Source: Paramacrobiotus metropolitanus (taxonomy: Eukaryota > Tardigrada > Eutardigrada > Parachela > Macrobiotidae). Taken from it: 64,000 nucleotides of DNA. The stretch's first letter is position 1. Every line of letters starts with the position of its first letter. The position numbers and the translations under genes are program-made. The stretch lies in contig NW_026570266.1 of the NCBI RefSeq assembly GCF_019649055.1, positions 248,001-312,000 of the forward strand, read 5' to 3'. The notes under the pieces were generated by a model. The model ran no database searches. It saw only the letters and a list, made by a program, of their open reading frames with translations, and was not told the DNA's origin. Below are positions 21,211 through 32,109 of the stretch, one piece after another.

Positions 21211-22287
21211 ATGTCAGAATTAGCAGAATTAACTGTGAAGCGAGATGGCTTTTGGCCATTGAGAAAAGTTGAATCAGATAGATTGCAGTCGAAAGCGGTT
21301 GAAAGCGGGTTCGATACTCGTTTTCAGTTTCCGAAGAAAGTTCCCCTTGGCTTAATGTATAGGGCAGTAGGGTTAGAACCTCCGGAGAAAAAGAGCGCGT
21401 ATTGCAGTCAACAATGGGTTGACTGGGAAGACAAAAATTCAACGTTGGTAAGAGCTCCGAGTTACTATAGCACTTGGTTCTCGCACGAACGGTCTATCCC
21501 GTCAGCTTATTTGAATATGTCAGAAGCAGAGTTTAAAGCAGCGAAAGAATGGGCGACTTTGAATGTCACTGCGTACGAGGCAGAAGTGCAGCAAAGAAAG
21601 GAGTCAGGTACTGGTAAGAAATCTCGGGATACCATAGTTATGTCAGATGGGCAGTTAAACGCCTCGGTAATTATTGAGAATTCTGGGAATGCGGTAAGTG
21701 AGTCGTTGTTGGACTTGGAAGATAGTTCGGCTTCGAGTGCACAGAAAAATGGCATGACTCTGTCCAGTATGCAGTTGATGTCAAGTCAGTCAGTTGGTGC
21801 GGTTAATCCTGGGAAACAGGTAACTCCGTCAGTGGTAAATCCAGATCAAGTGGTGGATCCGAGGAGATCGGTGATGTCGCAACTGGTATTTCCACACTCA
21901 GTAGGACAGTCAGTAAATGTGCAGAATGCAGAAATAGTTGGAAATGCAGTTGAAAATTTGAATTCGGTAGCGGTAGGGAATTTCGTGACTCCGTCCAATA
22001 TGGCGAGAGAACGTAGTGCAGCGGCTCAAGTGAGCGATGAACGCGGGTTTACTATGAGCAATGATCAGAATAATAATACGGTTGGCGGTAATTTCCTTGG
22101 TAATATTACGATGAGAGAAGGAACTCCTTTTTCTGAAAATTCAGATGATGAAAATAATACGGCGTTTAATTGTGAAAAGTCATTATTGGATGAAGACATT
22201 CCTTTCGATGAAAATGTGATAATCTGTTGCATCCTCTTCAGTCAGATTTGCGGCATTTCATTTTTGAAAATGATTTTGATCCTTTAA
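21211..22287 (+). CDS. LTR element ORF, N-terminal gag-like part
   Basis: 358 residues from an ATG in good context (AAAATG) after the leader. The N-terminus (FWPLRKVESDRLQ, PKKVPLGLMYRAVG) has no family I recognise; the rest is Ser/Asn-rich and low in complexity, with SESLLDLEDSSASS and a Met/Gln/Ser-rich stretch. The position as first ORF after the leader fits the matrix-like start of a gag region. It overlaps the following coding part. Confidence 0.6.
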   Translation: MSELAELTVKRDGFWPLRKVESDRLQSKAVESGFDTRFQFPKKVPLGLMYRAVGLEPPEKKSAYCSQQWVDWEDKNSTLVRAPSYYSTWFSHERSIPSAYLNMSEAEFKAAKEWATLNVTAYEAEVQQRKESGTGKKSRDTIVMSDGQLNASVIIENSGNAVSESLLDLEDSSASSAQKNGMTLSSMQLMSSQSVGAVNPGKQVTPSVVNPDQVVDPRRSVMSQLVFPHSVGQSVNVQNAEIVGNAVENLNSVAVGNFVTPSNMARERSAAAQVSDERGFTMSNDQNNNTVGGNFLGNITMREGTPFSENSDDENNTAFNCEKSLLDEDIPFDENVIICCILFSQICGISFLKMILIL

Positions 22288-23861
22288 ATCAGGAATTTGC
22301 GCAAGAAGTAAGTGAGGTTGACGCTAAGTTGAAAGCTTCAAAATCGGAGCAGGAGGCATTAGCAGTCACTCGTGACTCATTGGGTACTATGATCCGGTGT
22401 ACGAAAAACTATGTTGCATTGTGTCTTAGGCAATTGCAAAATAGCGATGAGATTAATCGGTTGAATGAAATTTTGTCTAAAGACGATAAATTGAAAAATA
22501 AATTACACGGTGATATTTCGGCTTTAAGGCAGCAGTTATTGGCAGTGCAGGCAAGTAATGCAGAACATGAGAAAAATGTTCGTGCACTTTCGAGTAAGTG
22601 TCAGGTGAATGAAAAACGTATTTGCGATCTTGAGGAGGAAGATTCTCAGTCGTCGAAATTAATTTTGGAGAATCAGGAGCTTAGTGCTCAGTTGCGGTCA
22701 GTAAATGAACAGTTGCAGAAAATCAAGGCAGAAGCCTCGAAATCGCTTGGTTCGAGTAATTTGCAGGCCTTAGCTGTTTTCAAAGAAAATGAGAAGAAAT
22801 TGCTTTTGGAAATTGAGCAGTTAAAAGTTAATTGTAAATTGGAATGTAATGCGAAAATTGTGGCGGAAAAAGATTTGAAATCAGCTTTGAGTAGGGAACG
22901 CAAGCTTAATGCAACGCTTGAAGAGAAAGAGAAATTAATTCATTCAGTTGGTGTCAGAATTGACGGTAAAGATTCCGAAATTCTTGATTTAATGCAGCGT
23001 ATGGAAAAATTGCGAGTTGAAGCAGAAGAATTGAAAGGTAATCAGATTTCGCATGAAAGGGAATGGAATTTTGAACCTGAAGTTCGTGTAGGTACGGGTA
23101 ATCAGCCACCGGCTCACATTAATATTGCTCAGATGTCAGGTCATTCTCAGGGTTTTGTACTGAGCAGTAACGTGAATAATTATGCTAGCGGAAGTAGTCA
23201 GTTTCACGCAGGAAATTTAGGCGGTAGCAGCAGCAATCAAGTTTGCGGGGGTGAAAATTCTCTCCGAGTTCCCTCAGTTTCGCGTAATGTCAGTGGTCAG
23301 TTAAACGAACCCAGATCAGATCAGCCTCGTTCGGCAGCGTCTCGTGTTAGGCATCAGTCGCAAGATAGGCGGCATACGCAGGCGGTTAACGTAGGGCATG
23401 TTCCCTTGATTAATGTTGAAATACCGGTAAATAACGGTATCGATGATGACGGTAATGTCGACATGGAAGACGTGAATGCAGCGCCGGTCGGTGGTTTTGC
23501 TGCACAGCAGAATGCGAATCCAGATTGGCTTGGTGTGATCAAAATTATGGCGGAGGCGATGAAGAATGCAAACTCCAGCAAGCCGAGTAATGTGATGAAA
23601 TTACAACCGTACGAAGGTAAGCGGAAGTCAGGTTCGATTGAACATTGGCTCACGCAAGTTGATCAGTGTCGATTGTCGAATGGATGGAGTGACAATGATA
23701 CGTGCAGACAAGTTGTTGGTGCATTGAAAGGTAACGCAGTATTATGGTTCCAAGGTTTACTTCGCGATAAACCAAATCGCGATTTGGAAATTTTTATAAG
23801 AAAGAAATTCTTGAACATTTTAATATTGCGACGTCTCCGGCAGATATACGTAGGGAAATGA
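22227..23861 (+). CDS. LTR element ORF, coiled coil and capsid-like gag part
   Basis: About 544 residues. Residues 20-290 form a long heptad-rich coiled coil (EINRLNEILSKDDKLKNKL, LLLEIEQLKVNCKLE). Near the C-terminus (nt 23,595-23,830) the pattern MKLQPYEGKRKSGSIEHWL...VVGALKGNAVLWFQGL matches the capsid-like retrotransposon gag domain of Gypsy elements. The first copy of the internal polypurine-like motif, encoding QVCGG, lies at 23,238. Such long coiled coils are unusual in Gypsy gag and may drive particle assembly. Confidence 0.7.
   Translation: MHPLQSDLRHFIFENDFDPLNQEFAQEVSEVDAKLKASKSEQEALAVTRDSLGTMIRCTKNYVALCLRQLQNSDEINRLNEILSKDDKLKNKLHGDISALRQQLLAVQASNAEHEKNVRALSSKCQVNEKRICDLEEEDSQSSKLILENQELSAQLRSVNEQLQKIKAEASKSLGSSNLQALAVFKENEKKLLLEIEQLKVNCKLECNAKIVAEKDLKSALSRERKLNATLEEKEKLIHSVGVRIDGKDSEILDLMQRMEKLRVEAEELKGNQISHEREWNFEPEVRVGTGNQPPAHINIAQMSGHSQGFVLSSNVNNYASGSSQFHAGNLGGSSSNQVCGGENSLRVPSVSRNVSGQLNEPRSDQPRSAASRVRHQSQDRRHTQAVNVGHVPLINVEIPVNNGIDDDGNVDMEDVNAAPVGGFAAQQNANPDWLGVIKIMAEAMKNANSSKPSNVMKLQPYEGKRKSGSIEHWLTQVDQCRLSNGWSDNDTCRQVVGALKGNAVLWFQGLLRDKPNRDLEIFIRKKFLNILILRRLRQIYVGK
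23238..23253 (+). repeat. Internal polypurine-tract-like motif 1
   Basis: CAAGTTTGCGGGGGTG, the same G-run context (GTTTGCGGGGGTG) as the tract abutting the 3' LTR at 47,066. Confidence 0.7.
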
Positions 23862-26800
23862 CGGCAAGAATTTTTAGAGACGAAGATACAGTCGATAATT
23901 ATGCGGATAGTTTTATTAAGTGGATTAACGATTTGGAATTAGGCGATATCGAGAAAACTAGCATTTTGCTTGAAGGATTGAAAAGTAATAAGCCAGATTG
24001 GTATAGGCATTTATTTATCATGAATATTACTGATCCGTACGAATTAATTAAGCACATGAGAGAGTTGGAAAAACTTCAGAATATTCTCGGTGGTGAGAAA
24101 AAGTCTCCTGAAACTCAGCGTATAAGTTCAGGCGGTAACAATGGTTTCAGCGGATTTAGCGGCACTTTCAGAGGTGGCCGTGGTAATTATGGAAGTCGCG
24201 GTAATTATTCAGCGAGAGGTAATTCCTTCCGTGGTCAGTATTCAGGGCGTGGTAATTATACACGTCAGTATAGTAATTTCGGTAATAATAATGGCGGTAA
24301 CTGGAGTGGTCAGCCTGTTCAGATGGTCCCACCAGTTTATCAGAATCCGGTAGTTTTGCAGCAGCCTGTGTTGTCTTCAGTACAGCAACCAGTATATGCT
24401 CCAGTTCAGATGTCGAATCCAGTGCAGATCTCAGATCAGCAGTCTTTCGTTCAGATGACGCAACAGCCAGGTAGTATGGCGATGGCTCCGGTAAACAGCG
24501 GTCAGCCAGTCCAAAATTTTCAGCCTTTGCAGAATAATCAGAATATGATGAATTCGCAGAATTTTCAGAATCAGGGTAATTTTAGGCAAATGGCGCCTAT
24601 GAATAATTTTCGCGGACAGAATAATTTTAGACCGAGATTTCAGAACGGTAATAATTTTAATCGCGGCGGTTTTAATGGAAATAATGGTAATGGAAATTTT
24701 CGTCCTCGGTTTAACGGTAATAATAATTTCGGAAATGGTGGTAATAATTTTGGAAATAACGGCGGAAATTTTTCGAATGATATTCGAAATGATCAGCAGC
24801 AGAATAATGGTCAGTTTAATGAGAGTCAAATTCAGAGAGACAAGTGGAGATTGTCGAATGGTAGGGAAATCTGCTATAAGTGTCATGATTTACATGCAGC
24901 GTCAGCCTGTCAGCGACCCTTAGCGTTTCCTCGTCTGATTGAGCCTACCCTAGAAATGTTGCGACGTTATGGTGCGCAGGTAAATGTGATTGAGTTCGAG
25001 TATATATGGCAGAAGAAACCAGCGCAGTGTAACACCACAGAAGTTATTGACATGTCGAAGTATCCAGCGTCAGAATTGGTAATTCATAAGCCGACGTTAG
25101 ACGCGCAGGCGTGGTACTGTACGATTGACGTGAATTACAAACAGGTTAAGGTCATGATCGATACAGGTTCGAGTATTTCGATAATTCCTTTTCGGTTAGC
25201 GAAGAAGTTAGATTTGCATATTTTTCAATGTCCGAGTCATGTTAAGGGTATCTTGGTAAATACGGCGTATAATGGTCAGCATGCAGTTGAACCTTTGTCG
25301 ACTCTGATTACTATTCATGAATTTGATACGGCATTTGAGCATACGTGTTTAGTAAGCACAAATTGCGATCGTGATCATATTATTTTGGGAATGGACTTTT
25401 TCGTTACGAAACCTTTCATTTTGGATTTCAGTTCGATGACTTGGCGAATGATTCGTCAGAATTCGTTAGCCAAATTACATGAGAATGCGTTGAGGAAAAC
25501 TTGCGATATGGATAAGATTGTCAGAGAGCATAATTTCGTAGAGTTAGCTCCAGTGCATACGTATTATGGTAAGTCGATTCCGGCTTTAATGCAGGCGAAC
25601 ATGTTGGGTTTCGCGCCGTATGCGGAATTTCTTCCGTATAAGACAGCGCATAATGTGTACATCGGTGCACCAGTCGATATTTGTCAGATGGAGATGGATT
25701 ACGCGGTGAGAAAATGGCAGAGAGTTTCAGATTCGATCTGTTATGCAGACGTAGATAATTCGGAATCTCAGTTGAGTGATAATCAGCAAGCAGGTGGCGG
25801 TAAGCAAGTTTGCGGGGGTGTATCTCAATCCACCGCCCAGCAGAGAGAAGTTACGGATAATTCGGCGATAAATCGTAGTGTAAGGGATTCAGAATTAGCG
25901 GATGTTCGTAAGCGATATGATAAATTACATGATGAACCGATAATGGTGAATAATCAGAACTTTCGCGGACAAAATAACGGCAGAATTTTTGAGGAAGAAG
26001 TTTTCAGTATTACGAATTCAGGTGAACAGCAAGTTTGCGGGGGTGTGTCTCAGCAAGTTTGCGGGGGTAATTCTTTCCCAGCTGATAGCAGTATTAAGCA
26101 AGTTTGCGGGGGTGAAAATAAGCGTGAGAACGTACGCGGTAATGTTGAGAATGTGCGTAGTTATGCGGTCCCACCCGCCCAAACCCTTCAGAATAATTCT
26201 CAGAATAAGAGTATTGTGCAGCGACGTACTTTTCCTGATTCGGATACAGTTAAGCGTAATCAGCATTTGATGGAGAAAGGTATTAATCAGCCAGCAGTTA
26301 ATGGCGATAAAGCGGTTAATAACGGTAAGTCCTTGACGATTGCGGGTAAGAAATTGAACGTAGTTCCGGTTGAACAGAATAATGGTAAGAGAGTGCCTGT
26401 TAAAAGTGCACAGTATAAAGTTGACTCTGATTGGAAACGTTGGATGATTCCGAGACTTGATCCGGAAACGCGTGAGATGAAACCAAGTCTTGCGGATTTC
26501 AATAAGGTCACGTTTTGGCGAGCACAGCAGCGAGCGCAGGGTGACGCTAAGTGTTGGTATCATTTGTACTTAAATCCTCATAAGGCAGATACAAATTTCA
26601 TTAAGGAAGAAATTAACTGGTTTACGATTTACGATGGAGTTTTGTGTCATAAGAATGAGGCGCGAGGCGCCAAACCACGTATTTTTGTACCGTATCATTG
26701 GCGTGTTAAACTAATTTTGGCAGTACATGCGGCAGTTAAACATGAGAAAATTTTGAAAGATACTACGACTTATCGTCTTTTGGTTGAAAAATTCTATTGG

Positions 26801-29758
26801 CCGAACATGCTAATTGAAATTGATCATGTCGAGTCTAATTGCAAGTTCTGTTATCCTGAGCATCGGGATACACGTCCTCCGAGACATCCAGATCCGGCAA
26901 GTAATGAGTACTTGCAGTCAGATATGTCGAAAGATGAAGTGGCAACTTGGGTCGATCCGAAATATACGAATAAGTTCGCGGTATTGCAAGGAGAAACTGG
27001 AGATTTTGTCAATGGAAAATTTGTACCGGCTGAAGGCAATTACGATGTTGACCTTGGTAAGGCACCTGTCTCAGCGGAAGACCAGCGTGCTATGGCGAGA
27101 GCTATTTCTCGGGTGGATTTTGACGGTCCTATTCAGGTAAACAAACCAGGAGTAATACGTGATCCGTTACCGAGTAGTTTTACGGATACGATCCAGCGGA
27201 ATAGAGTAGATGCGGCGTATAAGAAGAGCGATAAGCCGTCGAAGACTAAGAAAAAGGGTAAGAAAGTGACATTTTCAGGAATAGCACCGGCAGATGATGA
27301 TGAGTGGTCAGTTCCACCTGTTCAGTCGAATGTTAAGCAAAACGTTAGACAGTCGAATGTTGAGAAGAGAAATCTTCGGAATGGGTCTGTTCCTCGGAAT
27401 GAGTCTGCTTTTCGGAATGAGCCTATCTTTGAGTTGAACAAAACGGTACCGGCGGTGAGCGGTGAAACGGCACGTCTTGTGAATGAAGCAGCAACGAAGC
27501 AGAATAAACCGGCAGTTGATTTTTGCACTATGGAAGTTTTTCCTCAATTTGCAGTTGATATTAAACCTCGGTCCAAAGGTGTGATTCGCGCTCGTATAAA
27601 TAAGTCTGAATCTGAAATTGCCGAATTGGTGAGAAATGGTCTGGTTGAGCAAAATTTTGAGTATGAAGGTAAACGGTTTGGCAATTTGCTTCTGTTTGAC
27701 GGTGTGATTGATGTTAATGAAAATGGGTGTTTGCGTATTCCTGTGATGAATCTGTCGGATAAAACTGTGCAAATTGGCTGTAATCTATTTCTGGGTGAAT
27801 TAGATCCTATTGACGAAATTTATGCAGTTGGTTCGGATAAATTCAACAATAATTTTCATGATGCAGTTTGTACTATTACCAAAAATTGCGAGTGTTGGGC
27901 GAGAAAACTCGTTAATAGGAAAATAGGTGTCGATAATATTGACCGAGATACGGAGGAAATGGTCAGTAAACTCGAGTCTAAACACTTAGTCTCCGATTCC
28001 ACTTTTGGAACTCCAGCGGTGATTGTGCAGAGGAGTAACGGGTCAGTAAGTCTAACTGACGATTGGCGGAAATTATCGCATAGGATAAAAGACTTACCGA
28101 AGCGAGAGTGTCAGGTAGCCACTATGGAAACAAGGAAGGTCGTTAGTTCTGAAGCAGTGAAGGTTAGTAGTGGACCGCAGATGCAGAGCAGTATGCAGGA
28201 AATCGATATTAGTATTGAAGGCATGTTCGAGAGTGTGCCCGAGTCAGAACTAAATATAGTAGTTTTAGGAAAGCAAAAGGTCGTGGAAACTGTGCCGATC
28301 CCGGCAGTTCAGGCAGCTAAGGAAGTTGTTTCAGTACCGGCAATACAAAGTCAGAAATCAGTAGAAATTAATACGGCAACTATGAAGCGTTTAGCAGATT
28401 TTAGTAAATTAGGGTTAGTACCTCAATATCCGATCGAAATTCAGCCGAGAAATAGGGGAGTTATACGTGCTCGTATTAATAAATTCGGAAGTGAATTAGC
28501 AGAATTAATTAAGGGCGGATTACTAGAGCAGAATTTCGAGTATGAAGGTAAAAATTGCGGTCTATTATTGTTTTGTGACGGTATTGTTAAGTTTGATGAA
28601 AATGGTTTTTGTGGTATAATTGTTGTGAATAATTCGGACGAATCAGTAGATTTATCTGAAAATTTTTATTTGGGAAATGTTGTTCCGGTTGAAGAAATTT
28701 ATTCAGAAGGTGAAAACTATTATGAAGATGATTTTCACGATGTTGTTTGTAAAAAGTTACAGGCATGTGAGTGTAACGCAGTTAATATTTTTAATGAAAG
28801 AAATGGTGCTAATAGTATCTGCATTAAAACGTCAAATGCTTTTTGTAATAATGGGAAGTCAGTTTGTATTGTTAGAGATAGTAAGGGAATACATAAAGTA
28901 GCGGATGACATTAGGAAATTAACTTATGAGGATTTTTATTGTTATTTGCCGAAGCAAGCAGTTGCAGTTAATGCGAGTCCAGAAATTATTTGTCACGGTG
29001 TAGTTAGTAGCGGTAGCCAAGTACAGCATGGGGATGCTTGTACAGTTGAGAAGCCGGCGGTAGTACATAAGCAGGTTGAATCGGAAGTCAATCTCATGGC
29101 AGTGCAACACAACGTTGTTGAAGAGTCTGTAGTACCAGTAAATATAACGGGTTATGCGGAAGTACCAGTAGAGTTGCGTGGTAAATACGTAACACCGCAA
29201 GAAGTACCTAAGAAAGCGGAAGCACAGTGTACAGAAGTTGTTAAAAATGACGAATCTAAAGTGAAAAGTAAGCGGTCAGGAAAATCTGATAGTTTGCCTA
29301 AATGGACTAGACCGAAGACGAATGATGGTGACGAATTTTACTTTCCGTCTAATGCGGAATGGGACAGTAAAGCTTTTTGGTTGGAACAACAACAGAGGTG
29401 TGTAGATATTCAGTCATGGCGTAATTTTTATAAGAATCCGAAGAAGGTAGATTCTGAGGCAGTACGTGCGGAAATTAATTTGCTGTTAGTGGAAAACAAT
29501 GAACTTGTACGTCATAAAACGCCAGGTAGTGAGCGGCATAATTCGCATATTTTTATTCCTTTTCAGTGGCGCGAGAAGCTTATGTTAGCTACGAATAAAC
29601 GGGTTAATTATGAGAAAGAATTTGGTCCAGATATGACGATATTTAAATGTTTATATGAAGTTAAGAGATATTATTGGCCTAATATGAGAGAGGAAATTGA
29701 AAAGTTTGAAAGCAAACTCCCTGGACATATTTTTAAGCAAAAATGGGGTACGAGTTGA
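23858..29758 (+). CDS. LTR element long ORF: nucleocapsid-like, protease, duplicated modules
   Basis: 1,966 residues. In order: remaining gag helices; an RGG/FRG-rich stretch (about residues 95-150) and Asn-rich linker; a CCHC-like knuckle near residue 339 (CYKCHDLHAASAC); a retropepsin-type aspartic protease with DTGSS near residue 435 and ILGMDFF near 509. A first integrase H2C2-like zinc module follows at about residues 938-998 (FYWPNMLIEIDHVESNCKFC), then two copies of a post-protease beta domain (PRSKGVIRARIN and PRNRGVIRARIN; about 1,223-1,322 and 1,511-1,615), then a second module resembling the first near the C-terminus. No reverse transcriptase or integrase core was recognised. Four internal copies of the polypurine-like motif encode QVCGG. 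Confidence 0.75.
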   Translation: MTARIFRDEDTVDNYADSFIKWINDLELGDIEKTSILLEGLKSNKPDWYRHLFIMNITDPYELIKHMRELEKLQNILGGEKKSPETQRISSGGNNGFSGFSGTFRGGRGNYGSRGNYSARGNSFRGQYSGRGNYTRQYSNFGNNNGGNWSGQPVQMVPPVYQNPVVLQQPVLSSVQQPVYAPVQMSNPVQISDQQSFVQMTQQPGSMAMAPVNSGQPVQNFQPLQNNQNMMNSQNFQNQGNFRQMAPMNNFRGQNNFRPRFQNGNNFNRGGFNGNNGNGNFRPRFNGNNNFGNGGNNFGNNGGNFSNDIRNDQQQNNGQFNESQIQRDKWRLSNGREICYKCHDLHAASACQRPLAFPRLIEPTLEMLRRYGAQVNVIEFEYIWQKKPAQCNTTEVIDMSKYPASELVIHKPTLDAQAWYCTIDVNYKQVKVMIDTGSSISIIPFRLAKKLDLHIFQCPSHVKGILVNTAYNGQHAVEPLSTLITIHEFDTAFEHTCLVSTNCDRDHIILGMDFFVTKPFILDFSSMTWRMIRQNSLAKLHENALRKTCDMDKIVREHNFVELAPVHTYYGKSIPALMQANMLGFAPYAEFLPYKTAHNVYIGAPVDICQMEMDYAVRKWQRVSDSICYADVDNSESQLSDNQQAGGGKQVCGGVSQSTAQQREVTDNSAINRSVRDSELADVRKRYDKLHDEPIMVNNQNFRGQNNGRIFEEEVFSITNSGEQQVCGGVSQQVCGGNSFPADSSIKQVCGGENKRENVRGNVENVRSYAVPPAQTLQNNSQNKSIVQRRTFPDSDTVKRNQHLMEKGINQPAVNGDKAVNNGKSLTIAGKKLNVVPVEQNNGKRVPVKSAQYKVDSDWKRWMIPRLDPETREMKPSLADFNKVTFWRAQQRAQGDAKCWYHLYLNPHKADTNFIKEEINWFTIYDGVLCHKNEARGAKPRIFVPYHWRVKLILAVHAAVKHEKILKDTTTYRLLVEKFYWPNMLIEIDHVESNCKFCYPEHRDTRPPRHPDPASNEYLQSDMSKDEVATWVDPKYTNKFAVLQGETGDFVNGKFVPAEGNYDVDLGKAPVSAEDQRAMARAISRVDFDGPIQVNKPGVIRDPLPSSFTDTIQRNRVDAAYKKSDKPSKTKKKGKKVTFSGIAPADDDEWSVPPVQSNVKQNVRQSNVEKRNLRNGSVPRNESAFRNEPIFELNKTVPAVSGETARLVNEAATKQNKPAVDFCTMEVFPQFAVDIKPRSKGVIRARINKSESEIAELVRNGLVEQNFEYEGKRFGNLLLFDGVIDVNENGCLRIPVMNLSDKTVQIGCNLFLGELDPIDEIYAVGSDKFNNNFHDAVCTITKNCECWARKLVNRKIGVDNIDRDTEEMVSKLESKHLVSDSTFGTPAVIVQRSNGSVSLTDDWRKLSHRIKDLPKRECQVATMETRKVVSSEAVKVSSGPQMQSSMQEIDISIEGMFESVPESELNIVVLGKQKVVETVPIPAVQAAKEVVSVPAIQSQKSVEINTATMKRLADFSKLGLVPQYPIEIQPRNRGVIRARINKFGSELAELIKGGLLEQNFEYEGKNCGLLLFCDGIVKFDENGFCGIIVVNNSDESVDLSENFYLGNVVPVEEIYSEGENYYEDDFHDVVCKKLQACECNAVNIFNERNGANSICIKTSNAFCNNGKSVCIVRDSKGIHKVADDIRKLTYEDFYCYLPKQAVAVNASPEIICHGVVSSGSQVQHGDACTVEKPAVVHKQVESEVNLMAVQHNVVEESVVPVNITGYAEVPVELRGKYVTPQEVPKKAEAQCTEVVKNDESKVKSKRSGKSDSLPKWTRPKTNDGDEFYFPSNAEWDSKAFWLEQQQRCVDIQSWRNFYKNPKKVDSEAVRAEINLLLVENNELVRHKTPGSERHNSHIFIPFQWREKLMLATNKRVNYEKEFGPDMTIFKCLYEVKRYYWPNMREEIEKFESKLPGHIFKQKWGTS
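25805..25820 (+). repeat. Internal polypurine-tract-like motif 2
   Basis: CAAGTTTGCGGGGGTG, encoding QVCGG within the long ORF. Confidence 0.7.
26030..26068 (+). repeat. Internal polypurine-tract-like motifs 3 and 4
   Basis: Two copies 24 bp apart: CAAGTTTGCGGGGGTG at 26,030-26,045 and CAAGTTTGCGGGGGT at 26,054-26,068. Confidence 0.7.
26099..26114 (+). repeat. Internal polypurine-tract-like motif 5
   Basis: CAAGTTTGCGGGGGTG, followed by AAAATA as the first copy is followed by AAAATT. Confidence 0.7.
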
Positions 29759-32109
29759 GGAAACTGTACATTGCAGTATAAGTGTTGTTAATTTTAGTAG
29801 ACATGAAATGATGTAATGAAGCGGCGTGTACGTAGGAGCTGCAATAAGCGTCTATAGTTGCATAATCAGTAGGCAGTGCTTAATAATGAGAATTCGTGTT
29901 GAAATTAGCGATGTGAAAATTTTTATTGTGGAAATCAGTAATCGCATGTAGTGTATTGGCTTAAGTGCACTCCCATAAATGCCGTCAGCATCATGTTTAA
30001 TTAAAGATTAATAGAGCTGTATGAAGTCAGAGCAATGGTGAATTTTGCAATAAATTTTTGTTGAATATTGTAGTGCATAGGCAAATACATAGGGACAGTT
30101 GGCTTGAGCTCACTGACAAAGTCCAGTCAATTTAAGAGACACAGTGGTTAATTGAAGTCTTACGCCCCATTTAAATGGAAACTTTAAACTTTCCCTTTTT
30201 ACTTAGAAACATATGGTACAATATACTTGTAAGCAGAGGAAATTAGGTCGTACGAGTTATTATTGTTTTGCGGTATGTAGAAATCAGAGTTTGGTGTTGT
30301 GAAAAAATTGTAGCGTAAAGGCTAACGAAGTACTGCATGTCGTTCAGAATGCTCATTATAGGCAATATAAGAACGGTAGTGGTCAGCAGCGGGCTGGCTA
30401 AGATAATCTTCTTTTACTGAAATTTCGTAGTATATTGGTCCAGTGTGGACGGTGATAGATGCAAAGTACGGACAAAGAATATCCCGGTTGTTCGCGTATG
30501 AATTTGCAAATTTAAACAATTTTTTTTTTTTAAATTATGGCATAGTTTTTATGAAATTGTTACAGCATAACTGGGTTGCAGTATGATTTTAAATAATAGG
30601 AGTAAATATGAAAGTTGTAGTGAAATGGTTATAAGCATTTCAAATCCATTCGAGTAATGTTCTCACAGCTCATGTAAACTTGAATGACAGATTGAGTCGG
30701 CGTTTCGGCGACTTAAAATTTTATTTTTGCGTATAAACGTAGTGAAATGAGTGTTTGGCAGATTCCCGTTGAACATAGCGTTAGCTTAACAAAGAAAGCA
30801 GCGATTAATGAAAATTCAGGATTTATCCTTTCCTTTTGTGAAATATCGAAATCAGGAATAATGTAGGATAGTTTTTCCATAAAACAGCGGACATGCTATT
30901 TTGCAGTATGATTCCGATTTTGAGTGCAGATGTGGTGAGTCGTAGTGTTATGGCTAAAACGCAGGAAATTCCATATATTGTTTGAATCAGACATTTTGGT
31001 ACAAATATGGATTTAACCGGTGCAAGCGGTTAAGAAATTTAAGTTTTTATGCACAAAATAGTTTTTGCACAAAAGATGTCGGTAAATTTTTGAATTAGTA
31101 AGAGAATCGGAGATTATGAATCGGTATCTGCTAGAAGTATAGCAAGTATTTGAATATTGCAACATCATGATTTCGAGTAAAGTTAGAAACAGTAGCGAAT
31201 CGTAGTTCAGGGGTTGAAACCCAGACCGATATCCGTTTAAAGAACCAGATCAGTTAGTATAGTAGCGGATTTAGACAGCGCTAAGGTGGCTTGAAATTTA
31301 AGTTTTTGCGGATTTACGTAGTATTAAGGCTTGGAGAGCAGCAAGCCATCCACGGCACTAAGTCTTTAAAAGTACGCGTCAATGTGTAAACCTCACTAAT
31401 AAAAATCAAATTTTAGAATTCAAACTTTTTGCCTCAGAAATCATGTTTTTGCAGAGGAAGAGTGTTATGAATTCGAAAAGCAATGAATGAGACTGTGTAG
31501 GAATAATTTTTGATCCGGTTATGAGAACTGTATATTGCGGCATGTGTAGTTTATTTGTTGTAAATATGAAATTTCGTAGAATACTGGCGTTAAGGTTCAG
31601 TATCTGCTGGTCTCGAAACGGTACGCATTCTTCACTTTGAAATTCGAGCAAACGATTATTGAAATTTATTTTTATCGCGAGTTTGTAGAATTGCGGCAGA
31701 GCGCGGAGTGGCCGTCTCAAGCCAATGCAGTTTGTGAAAATTTGTGTTAGCAAATGTGGGAAAGTGTAGTGTAATGACAGCTGCAGTTCTTCTATGCTAT
31801 TGTTGTCAATAAGCAGCTAGTAAAATAAAGGGAAAAGTTCGTATTTATTTTTCGAGATAATAATAAGAGAAGATTAAGTTTTTCGTAAAAAATGCAGATA
31901 ATGTAAGAAAATCGAAATACTTATGGAGTATGTGTATTTTTGAAAGAAACGGGTTGCGAGTCACGCGAAAACAGTTTTGATGACGTAATGCTCAGCACGT
32001 GCCAGATGAGCGGTCAGCAGTGGCGTGCTTTGTGGGTCGCGGAATTTTGTGTTCAAACAGTGTAGTTTTGCGCGGTGTAGAACTTGTCCATTAATTTTGA
32101 TGATGGATT
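29759..32109 (+). repeat. Degenerate tRNA-like repeat array, block 1
   Basis: No gene was seen. Units carry CGTAGTG-type words in an A-box-like frame (TAGTGTATTGG and similar) at 29,947, 30,069, 30,309, 30,426, 30,616, 30,739, 30,951, 31,201, 31,317, 31,575 and 31,684. Spacing is often 109-123 bp or about twice that. A T-run commonly precedes the motif by about 10 nt. TTGCRGTATG is a second recurring word. The unit at 31,575 has a partial B-box-like sequence (GGTCTCGAAAC). Confidence 0.55.

Noticed and set aside
24431-24886. Long minus-strand frame rich in Ile opposite the Asn-rich gag linker
   Set aside because: Shadow of the AAT-rich coding strand (poly-Asn region) and not protein-like.
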